64,000 nt of DNA from Lapidilactobacillus bayanensis (GCF_003946695.1 NZ_RHOX01000001.1:124001-188000), one strand, 5' to 3'. Counted from the first letter of the stretch, positions 1-9,495 are shown. Numbers and translations are program-made. The notes: generated by a model not told the origin, from the letters alone.

Positions 1-2
1 CA

Positions 3-239
3 GGGCTGTTATTTGGCGTTAGCAAGCTAGATTGGCTCTGGTTGATCGTTGTTATTTTCTTAGTGCTGATCGCAGAGTTGTGGAATACAGCGGTAGAATA
101 TTTAATTGACTTATTAGTTGAGAAGCACTACGATCCATTAGCCAAAAAAGTTAAAGATGTTTCCGCAGCAATCGTGCTAGTTGCCGCAATTTTAGCAGCA
201 ATTGTTGGCGTCATCATCTTTTCACCATATATATTTTAA
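3..239 (+). CDS. dgkA: Undecaprenol/diacylglycerol kinase, C-terminal part
   Basis: The frame is open from the left edge, so the true start lies outside the window. The visible part contains E-L-W-N-T-A-V-E, the DgkA signature (ExxNTAxE), and two hydrophobic stretches matching the last two membrane helices of this small integral membrane kinase. In Gram-positive bacteria the enzyme mainly phosphorylates undecaprenol to recycle the cell-wall lipid carrier. The order dgkA-cdd-era-recO is standard in Firmicutes and supports the call. The stop codon is followed immediately by a copy of hairpin element A. Confidence 0.85.
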   Translation, partial: GLLFGVSKLDWLWLIVVIFLVLIAELWNTAVEYLIDLLVEKHYDPLAKKVKDVSAAIVLVAAILAAIVGVIIFSPYIF

Positions 240-352
240 GAGTGCGAAGGGCAACGGGTTGATTGCGTAGCTCTAACTAGAAAGCACAGCTGGGTGTTAA
301 CCCAGATGGGATTACTAGTTAGACATAGCAATCAGTTGCGATGAGCACGTTT
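240..352 (+). repeat. Hairpin element A, copy A1
   Basis: A 113-bp hairpin starting one base after the dgkA stop. Nested arms seen: GTGC/GCAC (outermost), GCAAC/GTTGC, TGATTGC/GCAATCA, CTAACTAG/CTAGTTAG and TGGGT/ACCCA at the tip. It ends in the family-typical GCACGTTT. Very similar copies are at 3338-3450 and 63767-63878. No coding frame. It could act as a 3'-end structure for dgkA. Confidence 0.85.
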
Positions 353-360
353 CAAAATCA

Positions 361-471
361 GAGTGCGAAGGGCAACGGGTTGCTGGTCCAAATTTAAATG
401 GAAAGATTGATGCATGCCAATGCAACAAGATTTTCACTTAAATTTCGTACCAGCAGTTGTTCGTAGCACGT
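361..471 (+). repeat. Hairpin element A, copy A2 (variant core)
   Basis: Starts with the same GAGTGCGAAGGGCAACGGGT and ends in the same GCACGTTT as A1, eight bases after it. The core differs: GCTGGT pairs with ACCAGC, AAATTTAA with a TTAAATTT arm, and TGCAT with ATGCA near the tip. The copy at 28362-28474 shares this core. Outer arms are common to both types, while the inner stem comes in at least three versions. Confidence 0.8.
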
Positions 472-479
472 TTACTATC

Positions 480-957
480 ATTTTGCTCTTCTTCGTGCCT
501 CCAGGAAATACGCTGGTGGAACGCTGTGGGCTCGACTTTAAGCCAATCTGCGATTGTCTTAAAGCTCGGCCTTGTCGTAAATGCTAAAGCATCAACGACA
601 ATTTCACAGCTGACCGCGATTTCCCTCCGGCACTGACAAAAGAGATGCAGTGGTGTGATTTAACTTTAAGTTTGTACTTCTCAAAATTTTAGAGGACAGT
701 TCAACCACTCGTTAATTCAGCGCTTGCGCAAAGGTTGCCCTCTTGTTAGTTAAGTGGCGGGAAATAAATACCGCTCAGTGGTGAGATTGTTGTTGCAGCT
801 TTAGCTGTTACAACAAGACCTGTCTTGGAGACAATTTTGTAAAAAATTAGCTTCAAGCAGTGTCCACTACGTTCCAGCGACTAGTATTTATTTGCCGTCA
901 CGGTACCTCACACGTTCTGTATACAACCTTTGTGCAAGTACGAAGTCGCACAAAACG
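480..957 (+). repeat. Palindromic element B, copy B1
   Basis: Forward-orientation copy. The left half has the outer stem (CGTGCCTCCAGGAAAT pairing with ATTTCCCTCCGGCAC), a first hairpin CTTTAAG..CTTAAAG and a second hairpin TTGTCGT..ACGACAA. The right half has CAGCGCTTGCGCAAAGGTTG facing CAACCTTTGTGCAAGTAC and a hairpin built on GCAGCTTTAGCTG. The outermost ends are more worn than in B3 or B7. With A1 and A2 it fills the dgkA-cdd gap, and no gene is seen there. Confidence 0.8.
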
Positions 958-1031
958 TATCAACGCAAGTTTCAAATTAACGTCCCAATCCAAGTTCCAT
1001 TTAACTCAGTAATATTTGTGGAGGTAGTGTG

Positions 1032-1427
1032 ATGGATAAATTAATTGAAGCAGCACGAAAGGCTTGGCAACAAGCTTATGTGCCATACTCACACTTTGCG
1101 GTGGGTGCCGCAGTTTTGACAGACGACGGCAAAATTTTTCAAGGCTGCAATATTGAGAATGGTTCTTACAGCATGACGATTTGTGCTGAGCGCGTGGCGA
1201 TGTTCAAAGCAGTTTATGAGGGTTATCATCATTTCAAAGCCATTGCTATTGTCGGAGATACTCATGAGGCTATTTCGCCTTGTGGTGCTTGTCGTCAAGT
1301 AATGACGGAATTTATGCAACCGGAAGATCAAGTTATTCTCACCAATCTCCAAGGTGACGTGAAACAATTTAGCGTTGCCGAACTTTTACCATACTCTTTT
1401 TCATTAAAGGATGATCCGATTAAATGA
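1032..1427 (+). CDS. cdd: Cytidine deaminase
   Basis: A 131-residue zinc hydrolase that deaminates cytidine and deoxycytidine to (deoxy)uridine in pyrimidine salvage. The two zinc/catalytic motifs are intact: C-A-E at residues 51-53 (zinc Cys and general-acid/base Glu) and P-C-G-A-C at 83-87 (two more zinc Cys). The length matches the small tetrameric bacterial type. ATG 1032 is preferred over GTG 1029 because GGAGG at 1020-1024 is 7 nt away. It overlaps era by four bases (ATGA), so the two are translationally coupled, as in other Firmicutes. Confidence 0.95.
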   Translation: MDKLIEAARKAWQQAYVPYSHFAVGAAVLTDDGKIFQGCNIENGSYSMTICAERVAMFKAVYEGYHHFKAIAIVGDTHEAISPCGACRQVMTEFMQPEDQVILTNLQGDVKQFSVAELLPYSFSLKDDPIK

Positions 1428-2326
1428 CAGATTATAAATCCGGGTTTGTGGCATTGCTAGGACGACCTAATGTTGGTAAATCAACATTAATGAATCGCCT
1501 AGTTGGCGAAAAGGTTGCCATCATGTCACCCAAAGCCCAAACAACTCGTAACAAAATTCAAGGTGTCGTCACTGATGATGAGGCACAGGTTGTCTTCTTA
1601 GATACACCGGGAATTCATAAACCCAAGAACGACCTTGACGATTACATGGACAAGGCCGCCTTTTCAGCCTTGGCAGATGTGGATATTGCCATTTATATGA
1701 CCGGTGCCGAGGATAAAATTGGCCCCGGCGATCGTTATATTCTTGAGCAGTTGGCCAATATTAAAGCACCGTTATTCTTAGTGATTAATAAAATTGACTT
1801 AATTCATCCCGATGATTTATTGTCAATGATTGTTGAGTATCAAGAAATTGCTAACTTTGCTGAAATTATTCCTCTGTCAGCAACTCAAGGCAACAACGTT
1901 GATGAATTGATGGCCGAGATTAAGAAATATTTACCAGCCGGCCCGAAGTTTTATCCTGATGATCAATTAACTGACCATCCTGAATACTTCATTGTTGCCG
2001 AATTGATTCGCGAAAAGATTCTTGAATTTACTCGCGACGAAATTCCTCATTCAACAGCAGTTATCGTCGAAGACATGAACAAGTTCGAAAACGGTAAACG
2101 CGTCATCAATGCCATTATTTACGTTGACCGTGATAGTCAAAAGGGAATTGTCATCGGCAGAGGTGCTTCAATGTTGAAGAAAATCGGGATTGGAGCGCGT
2201 CGTGAAATCGAAGCGTTGCTCGGTGAAAAGGTTAATCTAAAATTACAAGTTAGTGTGCAACGGAACTGGCGCGACAATCCACTCTTTTTGGCGCGAGCCG
2301 GCTACAACGCTAAGGACTTTAAATAA
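1424..2326 (+). CDS. era: Ribosome-assembly GTPase Era
   Basis: A 300-residue GTPase that binds the 3' end of 16S rRNA during 30S maturation. Visible motifs: G1 GRPNVGKS at 13-20, G3 DTPG at 60-63, G4 NKID at 122-125, and a C-terminal KH domain with the GRGA loop near 249 and basic flanks for RNA binding. Length is typical. Its ATG overlaps the cdd stop, and recO starts two bases after its stop, giving the conserved cdd-era-recO operon. Confidence 0.97.
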   Translation: MTDYKSGFVALLGRPNVGKSTLMNRLVGEKVAIMSPKAQTTRNKIQGVVTDDEAQVVFLDTPGIHKPKNDLDDYMDKAAFSALADVDIAIYMTGAEDKIGPGDRYILEQLANIKAPLFLVINKIDLIHPDDLLSMIVEYQEIANFAEIIPLSATQGNNVDELMAEIKKYLPAGPKFYPDDQLTDHPEYFIVAELIREKILEFTRDEIPHSTAVIVEDMNKFENGKRVINAIIYVDRDSQKGIVIGRGASMLKKIGIGARREIEALLGEKVNLKLQVSVQRNWRDNPLFLARAGYNAKDFK

Positions 2327-2328
2327 AG

Positions 2329-3129
2329 ATGACACTATTTCGCGATGCAGAATTTCGCGGCATCGTGATGTACCGCCGCGATTACCGCGAACGAGATTTA
2401 TTAGTCCAAATTTTAACGGATAAGTATGCTGCCAAGATGTTTATGGTGCGCGGAGCAAAACGACCGAGCTTCAAATTACAAACGGCTATTTTACCCTTTA
2501 CTTATGCCGATTATATTGGGGCTATCAACACGCAAGGCTTGTCCTACATCACCTCAACGAAGCAAACACATTTGTACGCTAAGATTAGTATGGATATTTT
2601 GGCTCAAGCTTATGCGGCTTATTTGTTAACATTAGTCGCGTCTGCTTTTGACGAGGGAAAACCGCTAGGACAATATTTTGAGCTCATTGTCGCTGCACTC
2701 GATAAAATGAATGACGGCACTGACGCACAGCTTTTAGCTAACCTAGTTGAGATCAAATTGTTAAATCAATTTGGGGTCGCGCCACATTTACAAGACTGTG
2801 TGATTTGTCAGCGTCATGATTTGCCGATGGATTATTCCGAACAATATGGCGGCTTATTGTGTCAAGATCATTGGCCGCTAGATGTTCATCGCCTTCATGC
2901 GCAACCTAAGACGATTGCCTTGATGCAGGGATTAGCACGAATCATGCCGCAGCAATTAGGCGAAGTCGATCTAAGTGTTCGCACTAAAAAAGATTTGCAG
3001 CGCATTTTAGATAAAATCTATCAAGATCAAGTTGGCCTGCAATTAAAAAGTAAGAAGTACCTAGATGAAATTACTCGCATGCCACAATTAACCCCGAAAA
3101 AAGTTGACAAGTCGCCCAAAAACGGTTAG
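2329..3129 (+). CDS. recO: DNA repair protein RecO
   Basis: A 266-residue recombination mediator that helps load RecA on SSB-coated DNA with RecR/RecF. The N-terminus carries the OB-fold start (F-x-G-I-V-M-Y-R-R-x-Y-R-E-R-D-L-L). A partial zinc site follows in the helical C-domain: C-x2-C in DCVICQRHD, with a later Cys and His in LLCQDHW. Position directly after era is conserved. The last 25 bp of the gene contain the -35 box of the next (T-box) promoter. Confidence 0.93.
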   Translation: MTLFRDAEFRGIVMYRRDYRERDLLVQILTDKYAAKMFMVRGAKRPSFKLQTAILPFTYADYIGAINTQGLSYITSTKQTHLYAKISMDILAQAYAAYLLTLVASAFDEGKPLGQYFELIVAALDKMNDGTDAQLLANLVEIKLLNQFGVAPHLQDCVICQRHDLPMDYSEQYGGLLCQDHWPLDVHRLHAQPKTIALMQGLARIMPQQLGEVDLSVRTKKDLQRILDKIYQDQVGLQLKSKKYLDEITRMPQLTPKKVDKSPKNG

Positions 3130-3132
3130 ACT
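3104..3132 (+). promoter_or_regulatory. Promoter for the glycine T-box leader
   Basis: TTGACA at 3104-3109, a 17-bp spacer and TAGACT at 3127-3132. The -35 box lies inside the end of recO. Transcription would start near 3139, just before the T-box. Confidence 0.7.
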
Positions 3133-3160
3133 CTTTTTGAATTCAATATTATTCTAGCTT

Positions 3161-3334
3161 GATGAGGAATTAATGATTTCATAACAGCGAGTGTGAACAG
3201 TGAGAGCACACCAGAAATCAGGGCACCTCAATTAGAAAAGCAATTAAGTGCAGATGTCTGACATCTGAATTAGGGTGGAACCGCGAAAATATTCGTCCCT
3301 ATGTTACGTTTAGCGTAGCATAGGGACTTTTTTT
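3161..3334 (+). ncRNA. T-box leader, glycine specific (glyQS)
   Basis: Contains the T-box core AGGGTGGAACCGCG at 3272-3285. Its terminator is GTCCCTATGTTACG/CGTAGCATAGGGAC with a T run, 3295-3334. The base of stem I is formed by TGAGG near 3163 and CCTCA near 3226. Directly 5' of the CCTCA arm sits GGC (3222-3224), a glycine specifier codon, which agrees with the downstream genes. Uncharged tRNA-Gly would pair with GGC and the TGGAACC bulge and prevent termination. It is separated from glyQ by about 790 nt of repeat DNA. Confidence 0.9.
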
Positions 3335-3337
3335 GTA

Positions 3338-3450
3338 GAGTGCGCAAAGCAACGGGTTGATTGCGTAGCTCTAACTAGAAAGCACAGCTGGGTGCTAACC
3401 CAGATGAGATTTCTAGTTAGACATAGCAATCAGTTGCTTTAAGCACGTTT
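3338..3450 (+). repeat. Hairpin element A, copy A3
   Basis: Close to A1 (same CTAACTAG/CTAGTTAG core) but starts GAGTGCGCAAAGCAAC and ends GTTGCTTTAAGCACGTTT. Here AAAGCAAC pairs with GTTGCTTT, whereas copy A7 has AAGGCAAC with GTTGCCTT: a compensatory change. It begins three bases after the T-box terminator T-run. Confidence 0.85.
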
Positions 3451-3457
3451 CAAAATC

Positions 3458-3943
3458 AAAGAACTATTATGTTGCTGTTCTTCGTGCATTCGAAAAGTTG
3501 TTTATGGAACGTGATGGTATCGTGGTGGAAAATAAATACTTGTCGCTGGAACGTAGTGGGCGTCGCTTGGAGCCAATCAAAGATTGTCTTCAAGTCGAAC
3601 CTTCTTGTAACAGCTAAAGCTGCAACAAGAATTTCACTACTGAGCGGTATTTATTTTCCACCACTAGGCTAACAAGACATCCACTTTGCGCAAGCACTGA
3701 ATTTACAAGTGGTTGAACCATTTTCATGTTATAGAGACATAAATTTGCGGTTTAGTTGCACTAACGCACTTTGGTCAGTGCCGGAAGAAAATTGCGGTCA
3801 GCTGTGAAATTGTCGTTAGCGATTTATCGCTTACGAGAAGGCCGACCTTTAAGACAATCGCAGATTGGCTTAAAGTCGTGCCCACAGCGTTCCACCAGCA
3901 TATTTTCTGGAGGCACGAAGTAACACAATACACCAGTTCTAGT
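3458..3943 (-). repeat. Palindromic element B, copy B2 (reverse orientation)
   Basis: The half with GTGGTGGAAAATAAATAC..GTATTTATTTTCCACCAC comes first and the half with GTGCCGG..GGCACGAAG second, the reverse of all other copies here. Ends are GAACTATTATGTTG and a worn CACCAGTTCTAG. Internal hairpins include GTCGTTAGCGATTTATCGC..ACGA and CTTGTAACAGCTAAAGCTG. It shows the element can sit in either orientation. Confidence 0.78.
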
Positions 3944-4060
3944 TTTTGTTGTTGTGATTAGTGATGCCGCCACGTTCACCATCATGTTTCATCCGCAACC
4001 TTTGCCGATGCACAACAAAATAGTGCGAAGTTGTCAGACTTTCGCGGTACGTTTTGAAAA
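3944..4060 (+). repeat. Degenerate right-end fragment of element B
   Basis: Contains GCCGCCACGTTCACC and CATCCGCAACCTTTGCCGATGCAC, which resemble the right end of element B (CACG..GCAACCTTTGCGCAAGCGC) but are diverged. Probably the remnant of an older copy. It is the last repeat DNA before glyQ. Confidence 0.45.
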
Positions 4061-4125
4061 TTCCACTTGATTGCTGTCCTCATCATCTAACTTGACCACG
4101 ACACAAATAAAGAAAGGTGAATTTT

Positions 4126-5034
4126 ATGGTTAAACATTTGAATGTGCAAGAAATGATTTTAACATTGCAAAAATTTTGGTCTCAAAAAGGCTGCATGCTA
4201 ATGGAGGCTTACGATACTGAAAAAGGTGCCGGTACGATGTCACCTTATACTTTTTTACGGGCAATCGGACCTGAACCTTGGAATGCCGCTTACGTTGAAC
4301 CTTCGCGTCGTCCTGCAGACGGTCGTTATGGTGAGAATCCGAACCGATTATTCCAACATCATCAATTCCAAGTGGTCATGAAGCCGTCACCCAAGAATAT
4401 CCAAGAATATTATTTGGATAGCTTGCGTGAATTAGGCATTGAACCTTTGGAACATGATATTCGCTTCGTTGAAGATAACTGGGAAAATCCGTCAATGGGT
4501 TGTGCTGGTGTTGGTTGGGAAGTTTGGCTTGATGGCATGGAAGTTAGCCAGTTTACTTATTTCCAACAAGTTGGTGGCCTAACTGTCGATCCAGTCACTT
4601 CTGAAATCACTTATGGTGTGGAACGATTAGCTTCTTACATTCAAGAAGTGAACAATGTTTTTGATTTGGAATGGGGTGACGGTGTCCTTTACGGCGATAT
4701 CTTCAAAGAACCCGAATACGAACATTCTAAATATGCCTTTGAAGAAAGTGACCAAGACATGTTGTTAACTTTCTTCAACGACTATGAAAAAGAAGCCTTG
4801 CGTTTAATTAAGTTAGGTTTAGTACACCCAGCTTACGATTATGTGTTGAAATGCAGCCATGCCTTTAACTTACTAGATGCGCGCGGTGCCGTTTCGGTTA
4901 CCGAACGGGCAGGCTATCTTTCACGAATTCGACGTTTGGCTCATCAAGTGGCCCAAGCCTTTGTCGACGAACGTGAAAAATTAGGTTTCCCATTATTGAA
5001 GCATGCTCAAGAACAAGCTGAGGAGGAAAAATAA
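4126..5034 (+). CDS. glyQ: Glycyl-tRNA synthetase alpha subunit
   Basis: A 302-residue alpha subunit of the alpha2beta2 glycyl-tRNA synthetase, a class II enzyme. The alpha subunit holds the aminoacylation core that activates glycine with ATP. The N-terminus ([14 protein letters not shown]) and the block from [15 protein letters not shown] to [17 protein letters not shown] are highly characteristic. ATG 4126 is chosen over GTG 4117 because AGAAAGG (4111-4117) lies 8 nt upstream. Its stop overlaps the glyS start (TAATG). Expression should depend on read-through of the T-box at 3161-3334. Confidence 0.97.
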   Translation: MVKHLNVQEMILTLQKFWSQKGCMLMEAYDTEKGAGTMSPYTFLRAIGPEPWNAAYVEPSRRPADGRYGENPNRLFQHHQFQVVMKPSPKNIQEYYLDSLRELGIEPLEHDIRFVEDNWENPSMGCAGVGWEVWLDGMEVSQFTYFQQVGGLTVDPVTSEITYGVERLASYIQEVNNVFDLEWGDGVLYGDIFKEPEYEHSKYAFEESDQDMLLTFFNDYEKEALRLIKLGLVHPAYDYVLKCSHAFNLLDARGAVSVTERAGYLSRIRRLAHQVAQAFVDEREKLGFPLLKHAQEQAEEEK

Positions 5035-7112
5035 TGTCTGCAAATTATTTATTTGAAATTGGCTTAGAAGAAATGCCAGCCCATGTTGTTCGTCCAAGTG
5101 TGGCACAATTAGTCGAAAAAACGACCAAGTACTTGCAAGAACAACGTCTCGACTATACAGCAATTAAATCATATGCGACACCACGTCGATTAGCGTTGTT
5201 GATTAGCGGGTTAGCCGACCGTCAACCTGATAAAGTTGAAGAAGTTAAAGGCCCGGCGAAACGGATTGCCTTAGATGCCGACGGTAATTTTACTAAAGCG
5301 GCCTTAGGATTCGCTCGTGGTCAAAAAGTTGCACCCGAAAATATCACGTTTAAAGATTTCAAAGGTGAACCTTACGTTTTTGTTGAGAAGAAAACTGCAG
5401 GTAAAGCTGCTGCAGAGGTTCTAGCTGGTATTCAGGCTATTGCTAAAGGCTTGACTTTCCCAACACGGATGAAGTGGGGGACAAACGAATTCGAATACAT
5501 TCGACCAATTCATTGGTTAGTGAGTTTGCTTGATGACCAAATCGTCCCTATGCAAATACTCGATGTAAAAGCTGGTCGTATCTCTCAAGGCCATCGTTTC
5601 TTGGGTAAGCCTGTCGAAATAGCAACAGCAACAGATTATGAAGCCGATTTAGCTAGCGAGTTTGTCATCGCGGACATGGCTAAACGACAAGCGGTAATTG
5701 AAGAGCAGATTAAAGAAATCGCCGCTAAAAATAATTGGCTGGTTGATCTTGATCCTGATTTACTAGAAGAAGTTGTTAACTTGGTCGAATATCCGACTGC
5801 TTTTGCCGGCCACTTTGCTGAGCAATACCTGGCTGTTCCTGAGGCTGTTTTAATTACCTCGATGAAGGACAACCAGCGTTACTTCTACGTGCGCAATCAA
5901 GATGGCAAGTTAGCGCCGAACTTTATTGGTGTGCGCAATGGCAATCGCGACTATCTCGAAAACGTCATTTCTGGTAACGAAAAAGTTTTAGTTGCTCGTC
6001 TGGAAGATGCTAAGTTCTTCTTTGAAGAAGATCAGAAGCATACGATTGCTGATTATGTTGAAAAGTTAAAGACAGTCAGCTTCCACGATAAGATTGGGAC
6101 CATGTATGAAAAAATGCAGCGGGTTGCCATGATTGCCGCTACTTTGGGTCAGCTATTTGATTTAAGTGATCAAGAATTGGCAGATTTGGATCGTGCGGCT
6201 CATATTTATAAGTTTGATTTGGTAACAGGTATGGTTGGAGAATTCCCAGAATTACAAGGGGTGATGGGCGAAATTTACGCTAAGATTTTTGGTGAAAATA
6301 AAGCCGTTGCTCAAGCTATTCGCGAACATTATCTGCCAACGTCAGCCGATGGTGAGTTGCCCGCTTCTAAGGTTGGTGCGACTTTAGCAATCGCTGATAA
6401 ATTAGATACGATTTATGCCTTCTTCTCAGTTGATATGATTCCAAGTGGTTCTAACGACCCGTATGCGCTTCGTCGCCAATCGTATGGGTTAGTGCGCATT
6501 TTAATCGCCAACCATTGGCACTTGCAGTTACATGATTTGCAGAATCGTTTAGCTAAGTCTTTGGTTAAGAATCATTTAACTTATGATTTGGACTGGACCA
6601 AGAATGATCAGGATACTCAGCATTTCTTCATCGATCGAATGCGTCAATTCTTTAATACTAAGAATCTTCGTCACGACATGATTGAAGCAATTGTCGGTTC
6701 AGAAAGTGCTGATCCAGCCACAATTGCTGATGTGGCTAAAACTTTAGCTGGCCATAGCGCTGATCAAGATTTTAAGGAAACAATTGAAGCTTTGACACGA
6801 GTAACACGCTTAGTTGATCAAGCTGACCTTGATTTAGACGCATTGACAGTTGATCCGGCCTTGTTTGAAAACCCGTCTGAACAAAAATTGTATGATGCAG
6901 TCGAAAATATTCGTAAGACCTTCAAGAGTAAGTCAATTGCAGAAGATTACGATGAATTACACGCATTACGGCCATTGATTGAAGATTATTTCGAAGAGAA
7001 TATGATCATGGCTGATGATGAAAAAGTTCGGCAGAATCGTTTAATTCAATTAGCGATCATTCAACGCTTAATTAAGATTTTTGGTAACTTACAAGAATTA
7101 ATCGTCAAATAA
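5034..7112 (+). CDS. glyS: Glycyl-tRNA synthetase beta subunit
   Basis: A 692-residue beta subunit that binds tRNA-Gly for the alpha2beta2 synthetase. The N-terminus YLFEIGLEEMPAH is typical. An HD-like middle segment (RAAHIYKFDLVTGMVGEFPELQG) and a C-terminal anticodon-binding helical domain are recognisable. AGGAGG at 5021-5026 is well placed. Start and glyQ stop overlap by one base, implying coupled translation and balanced subunits. A rho-independent terminator follows. Confidence 0.97.
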   Translation: MSANYLFEIGLEEMPAHVVRPSVAQLVEKTTKYLQEQRLDYTAIKSYATPRRLALLISGLADRQPDKVEEVKGPAKRIALDADGNFTKAALGFARGQKVAPENITFKDFKGEPYVFVEKKTAGKAAAEVLAGIQAIAKGLTFPTRMKWGTNEFEYIRPIHWLVSLLDDQIVPMQILDVKAGRISQGHRFLGKPVEIATATDYEADLASEFVIADMAKRQAVIEEQIKEIAAKNNWLVDLDPDLLEEVVNLVEYPTAFAGHFAEQYLAVPEAVLITSMKDNQRYFYVRNQDGKLAPNFIGVRNGNRDYLENVISGNEKVLVARLEDAKFFFEEDQKHTIADYVEKLKTVSFHDKIGTMYEKMQRVAMIAATLGQLFDLSDQELADLDRAAHIYKFDLVTGMVGEFPELQGVMGEIYAKIFGENKAVAQAIREHYLPTSADGELPASKVGATLAIADKLDTIYAFFSVDMIPSGSNDPYALRRQSYGLVRILIANHWHLQLHDLQNRLAKSLVKNHLTYDLDWTKNDQDTQHFFIDRMRQFFNTKNLRHDMIEAIVGSESADPATIADVAKTLAGHSADQDFKETIEALTRVTRLVDQADLDLDALTVDPALFENPSEQKLYDAVENIRKTFKSKSIAEDYDELHALRPLIEDYFEENMIMADDEKVRQNRLIQLAIIQRLIKIFGNLQELIVK

Positions 7113-7130
7113 TTTAGCATAAAACAACTA

Positions 7131-7165
7131 GGACCTAAATCCATTTTTTGGATTTAGGCCCTTTT
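7131..7165 (+). terminator. Terminator after glyQS
   Basis: CCTAAATCC/GGATTTAGG stem with an ATTTTTT loop, then CCCTTTT. It lies 18 bp after the glyS stop. Confidence 0.85.
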
Positions 7166-7255
7166 GCATTGATATTCTATTGAAATACTACAAGTACTGA
7201 TCTTTGACCGAACTAAAACAGATTCGTCTTGAATATTCTGTTGAGAGAGGCAAAT

Positions 7256-7764
7256 CCTAGAACTGTTATGTTGTGCTTCTTCGTGCCTACGGGAAATGCG
7301 CTGGTGGAACGCTGCGAGTTTGATTTGAGCCAAATCAAAGACCGATTTGTCTCAAATGCAAACTTTCTTGTAAGTGGTAAACCACCAACAAGAATGCCGC
7401 GGCTGACCGCGATTTCCCTCCGGCACTGACGAACGAGATGTGGCGGCGTGATTTAGCTGCAAATTTGTACTTCTCAAAATTTTAGGGGGCAGTCCAACCA
7501 CTCGTCAAGTCAGCGCTTGCGCAAAGGTGGCCATCTTGCTTGCCTAGTGAGGGAAAATAAATACCGCTCAGTGGTGAAATTGTTGTTAGTAATTTATTAC
7601 TTACAACAAGACCTGGCTTGGAGACAATTTTGTTAAAAATTGGCTTCAAGCAGCGTCCACCACGTTCCGTCGAAAGTATTTATTTTCCCTCACGGTACCC
7701 ACCACGTTTCGTACGCAACCTTTGCGCAAGCGCGGAGAACCAGAACAAAGCAGTTTTAGTTGCC
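7256..7764 (+). repeat. Palindromic element B, copy B3
   Basis: Starts CCTAGAACTGTTATGTTG and ends in CAGTTTTAGTTGCC (the TTATG part of the right end is worn). Left-half stem: GTGCCTACGGGAAAT with ATTTCCCTCCGGCAC. Left hairpins: TTTGAG-C-CAAATC..GATTTG-T-CTCAAA and TTGTAAGTGGT..ACCACCAACAA. Right half: GTGAGGGAAAATAAATAC with GTATTTATTTTCCCTCAC, hairpin TTAGTAATTTATTACTTA, and GCGCTTGCGCAAAGG facing CCTTTGCGCAAGCGC. The preceding 7166-7255 looks like a worn left fragment. Confidence 0.85.
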
Positions 7765-7810
7765 ACTATTTTGTTGTGGTTCTATCGCGGAAAGGCACAA
7801 GATAATCGTA

Positions 7811-8602
7811 CTAGTTTTCAACACTTGCGAGCTGACCAAAGTAAGCGAGAATGTCAGTTTTCGTCAAAGCAGCTTTTTCAGTACCACTAACATCGAGTAA
7901 AATTTGACCGGTGCTCAGAATAATTAAGCGATTACCATATTTCAACGCATCTTCTAAATGATGGGTGATCATTAAACAAGTTAGTTGTTGCTCCGTGACC
8001 ACTTGATTTGTTTGTGCCATCAACTGATCACTGGTTTTGGGATCTAATGCAGCTGTATGTTCATCTAGCAGCAATAAATCGGGTTGACGTTCCGTTGCCA
8101 TCAAGAAACTCAAAGCTTGGCGCTGACCACCGGAGAGATTCTCTGCAGGTGTGTCTAAATGTTCGGCTAAACCGTTGCCCATCGTTGCTAACAATCTTTG
8201 GAAATTTGCTCGCTGTTGTTTGAGACCACGAGGCTTGAGGGTACGCCGTTGCCCCCGATGTAATGCTAGTAATAAGTTTTCGGCAACCGTCATTCGCGGT
8301 GCGGTGCCTAACTTAGGATCTTGAAAAACTCGAGCAATATAGCGAGAACGTTTCTCTGCACTTAATGAATTGAGCAAGTGCCCGTTTAAACGTAACTCAC
8401 CAGTAGGAATCGGTAAATTACCAGCGATAGCGTTAAACAAAGTTGATTTCCCAGCACCGTTTGTTCCTAGGACGCTGACAAAATCTCCAGCATTAATTGT
8501 TAAGTTTAACTGTTTTAAGATGAGGTTCTGCTCCGGCGTTGCTTGATTAGCGGCAACTGACAGATCTTTTAACACCAAAATGGGTTGATTTTCTGCATTC
8601 AT
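7811..8602 (-). CDS. ABC importer ATPase (TrpZ-type)
   Basis: A 263-residue cytoplasmic ATPase energising the importer encoded just upstream. Walker A is GTNGAGKST, the signature is LSGGQRQALSF, Walker B runs into LLLLDEHTAALD, and a switch His follows in MITHH. The signature helix matches ATPases of PF04392-type importers. ATG 8602 is used (AAAGGAG 10 nt upstream) rather than the longer open frame, and it overlaps the permease stop by four bases. Convergent with element B3. Tryptophan specificity is inferred from family and leader, not shown. Confidence 0.88.
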   Translation of the reverse strand: MNAENQPILVLKDLSVAANQATPEQNLILKQLNLTINAGDFVSVLGTNGAGKSTLFNAIAGNLPIPTGELRLNGHLLNSLSAEKRSRYIARVFQDPKLGTAPRMTVAENLLLALHRGQRRTLKPRGLKQQRANFQRLLATMGNGLAEHLDTPAENLSGGQRQALSFLMATERQPDLLLLDEHTAALDPKTSDQLMAQTNQVVTEQQLTCLMITHHLEDALKYGNRLIILSTGQILLDVSGTEKAALTKTDILAYFGQLASVEN

Positions 8603-9495
8603 GAACGTGATACTCCTTTCCGAAATAGCTGATCCAATTTCAACTTGTGACTGAATTGCGGTAGCATTAAGCAAATGGCTAGAATAATAGCGGAGATTAA
8701 ATTCAAATCGTTAGTACTGAAGCCCAATTGCAAGACAATTAAAATCACGAAGCGATAAATAATACTACCTAATGTGACCGCCACGAGCCGTTGGTTCAAC
8801 GTCAGATTGCCAAAGACGACTTCGCCAATAATGATGGATGCTAAGGCAATCACAATAATCCCAATCCCCATGTTAACGTCGGCGTAGCCATTACTCTGGG
8901 CGATTAACGCACCACTTAAGGCAATCAAGCCGTTAGAAACCATCAAGCCAAGAATCGTCATGCCATCAGTATTAATTCCGATTGATTGGGCCATGATTGG
9001 ATTATCGCCGGTAACGATAAAAGCTTGACCTAAATCTGTTTGCAAGAAGTAAATCAGTAAACCAGTGATAAGTATCACTGCGATTAAACCAACTAAAACA
9101 CTGTCAAAATAACGGGGTAGTGATTTTAAAAAGTGATTGCTAAAAATCGTCGCTTGACCAAGTAGGGAAATATTTGACGTGCCCATAATGCGTAGATTAA
9201 TCGAAAGGCAAGCCGTCATAACCAAAATACCAGCTAATAGAATTGGCACTTTACCCTTTGTATAAAGTAAGCCTGTAATCAAACCAGCGGCCGCTCCAGC
9301 TAGAAAAGCTAAACCGAGTGCAGCTGTTGGGGCCAATTGGTTGGTGATACTTGTAACCGCTACTGCGGCCCCCAGTGGAAAGGTACCTTCGACTGTCATA
9401 TCAGCGAAGTTTAAAATTCGAAATGTTAGAAATAATGCAACACCTAAGATGGCCCATAATAATCCTTGACCAATTGCAGAAACAATCATACTCAT
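8599..9495 (-). CDS. ABC importer permease (TrpY-type)
   Basis: A 298-residue membrane protein of the branched-chain permease superfamily (BPD_transp_2). It has about eight to nine hydrophobic helices and the family motif FRILNFADMTVEGTFPLGAA near the N-terminus. It forms the pore for the solute delivered by the binding protein encoded upstream. Start and stop overlap the neighbouring genes by four bases each (ATGA), so all three importer genes are translationally coupled. Confidence 0.88.
   Translation of the reverse strand: MSMIVSAIGQGLLWAILGVALFLTFRILNFADMTVEGTFPLGAAVAVTSITNQLAPTAALGLAFLAGAAAGLITGLLYTKGKVPILLAGILVMTACLSINLRIMGTSNISLLGQATIFSNHFLKSLPRYFDSVLVGLIAVILITGLLIYFLQTDLGQAFIVTGDNPIMAQSIGINTDGMTILGLMVSNGLIALSGALIAQSNGYADVNMGIGIIVIALASIIIGEVVFGNLTLNQRLVAVTLGSIIYRFVILIVLQLGFSTNDLNLISAIILAICLMLPQFSHKLKLDQLFRKGVSRS

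Noticed and set aside
240-475. Tandem A1-A2 as a CRISPR array
   Set aside because: Units are about 113 bp, self-complementary, with an 8-bp gap and no variable spacers; no cas genes are present.
7229-7429. A 60-66-codon frame repeated in element B copies (also at 14980-15216 and 38448-38630) with near-identical translations
   Set aside because: It looks like a small conserved protein, but in B4 and B8 the same frame has stop codons, the start lacks a consistent ribosome-binding site, and sequence change follows hairpin pairing rather than codon positions. It is a by-product of DNA conservation.
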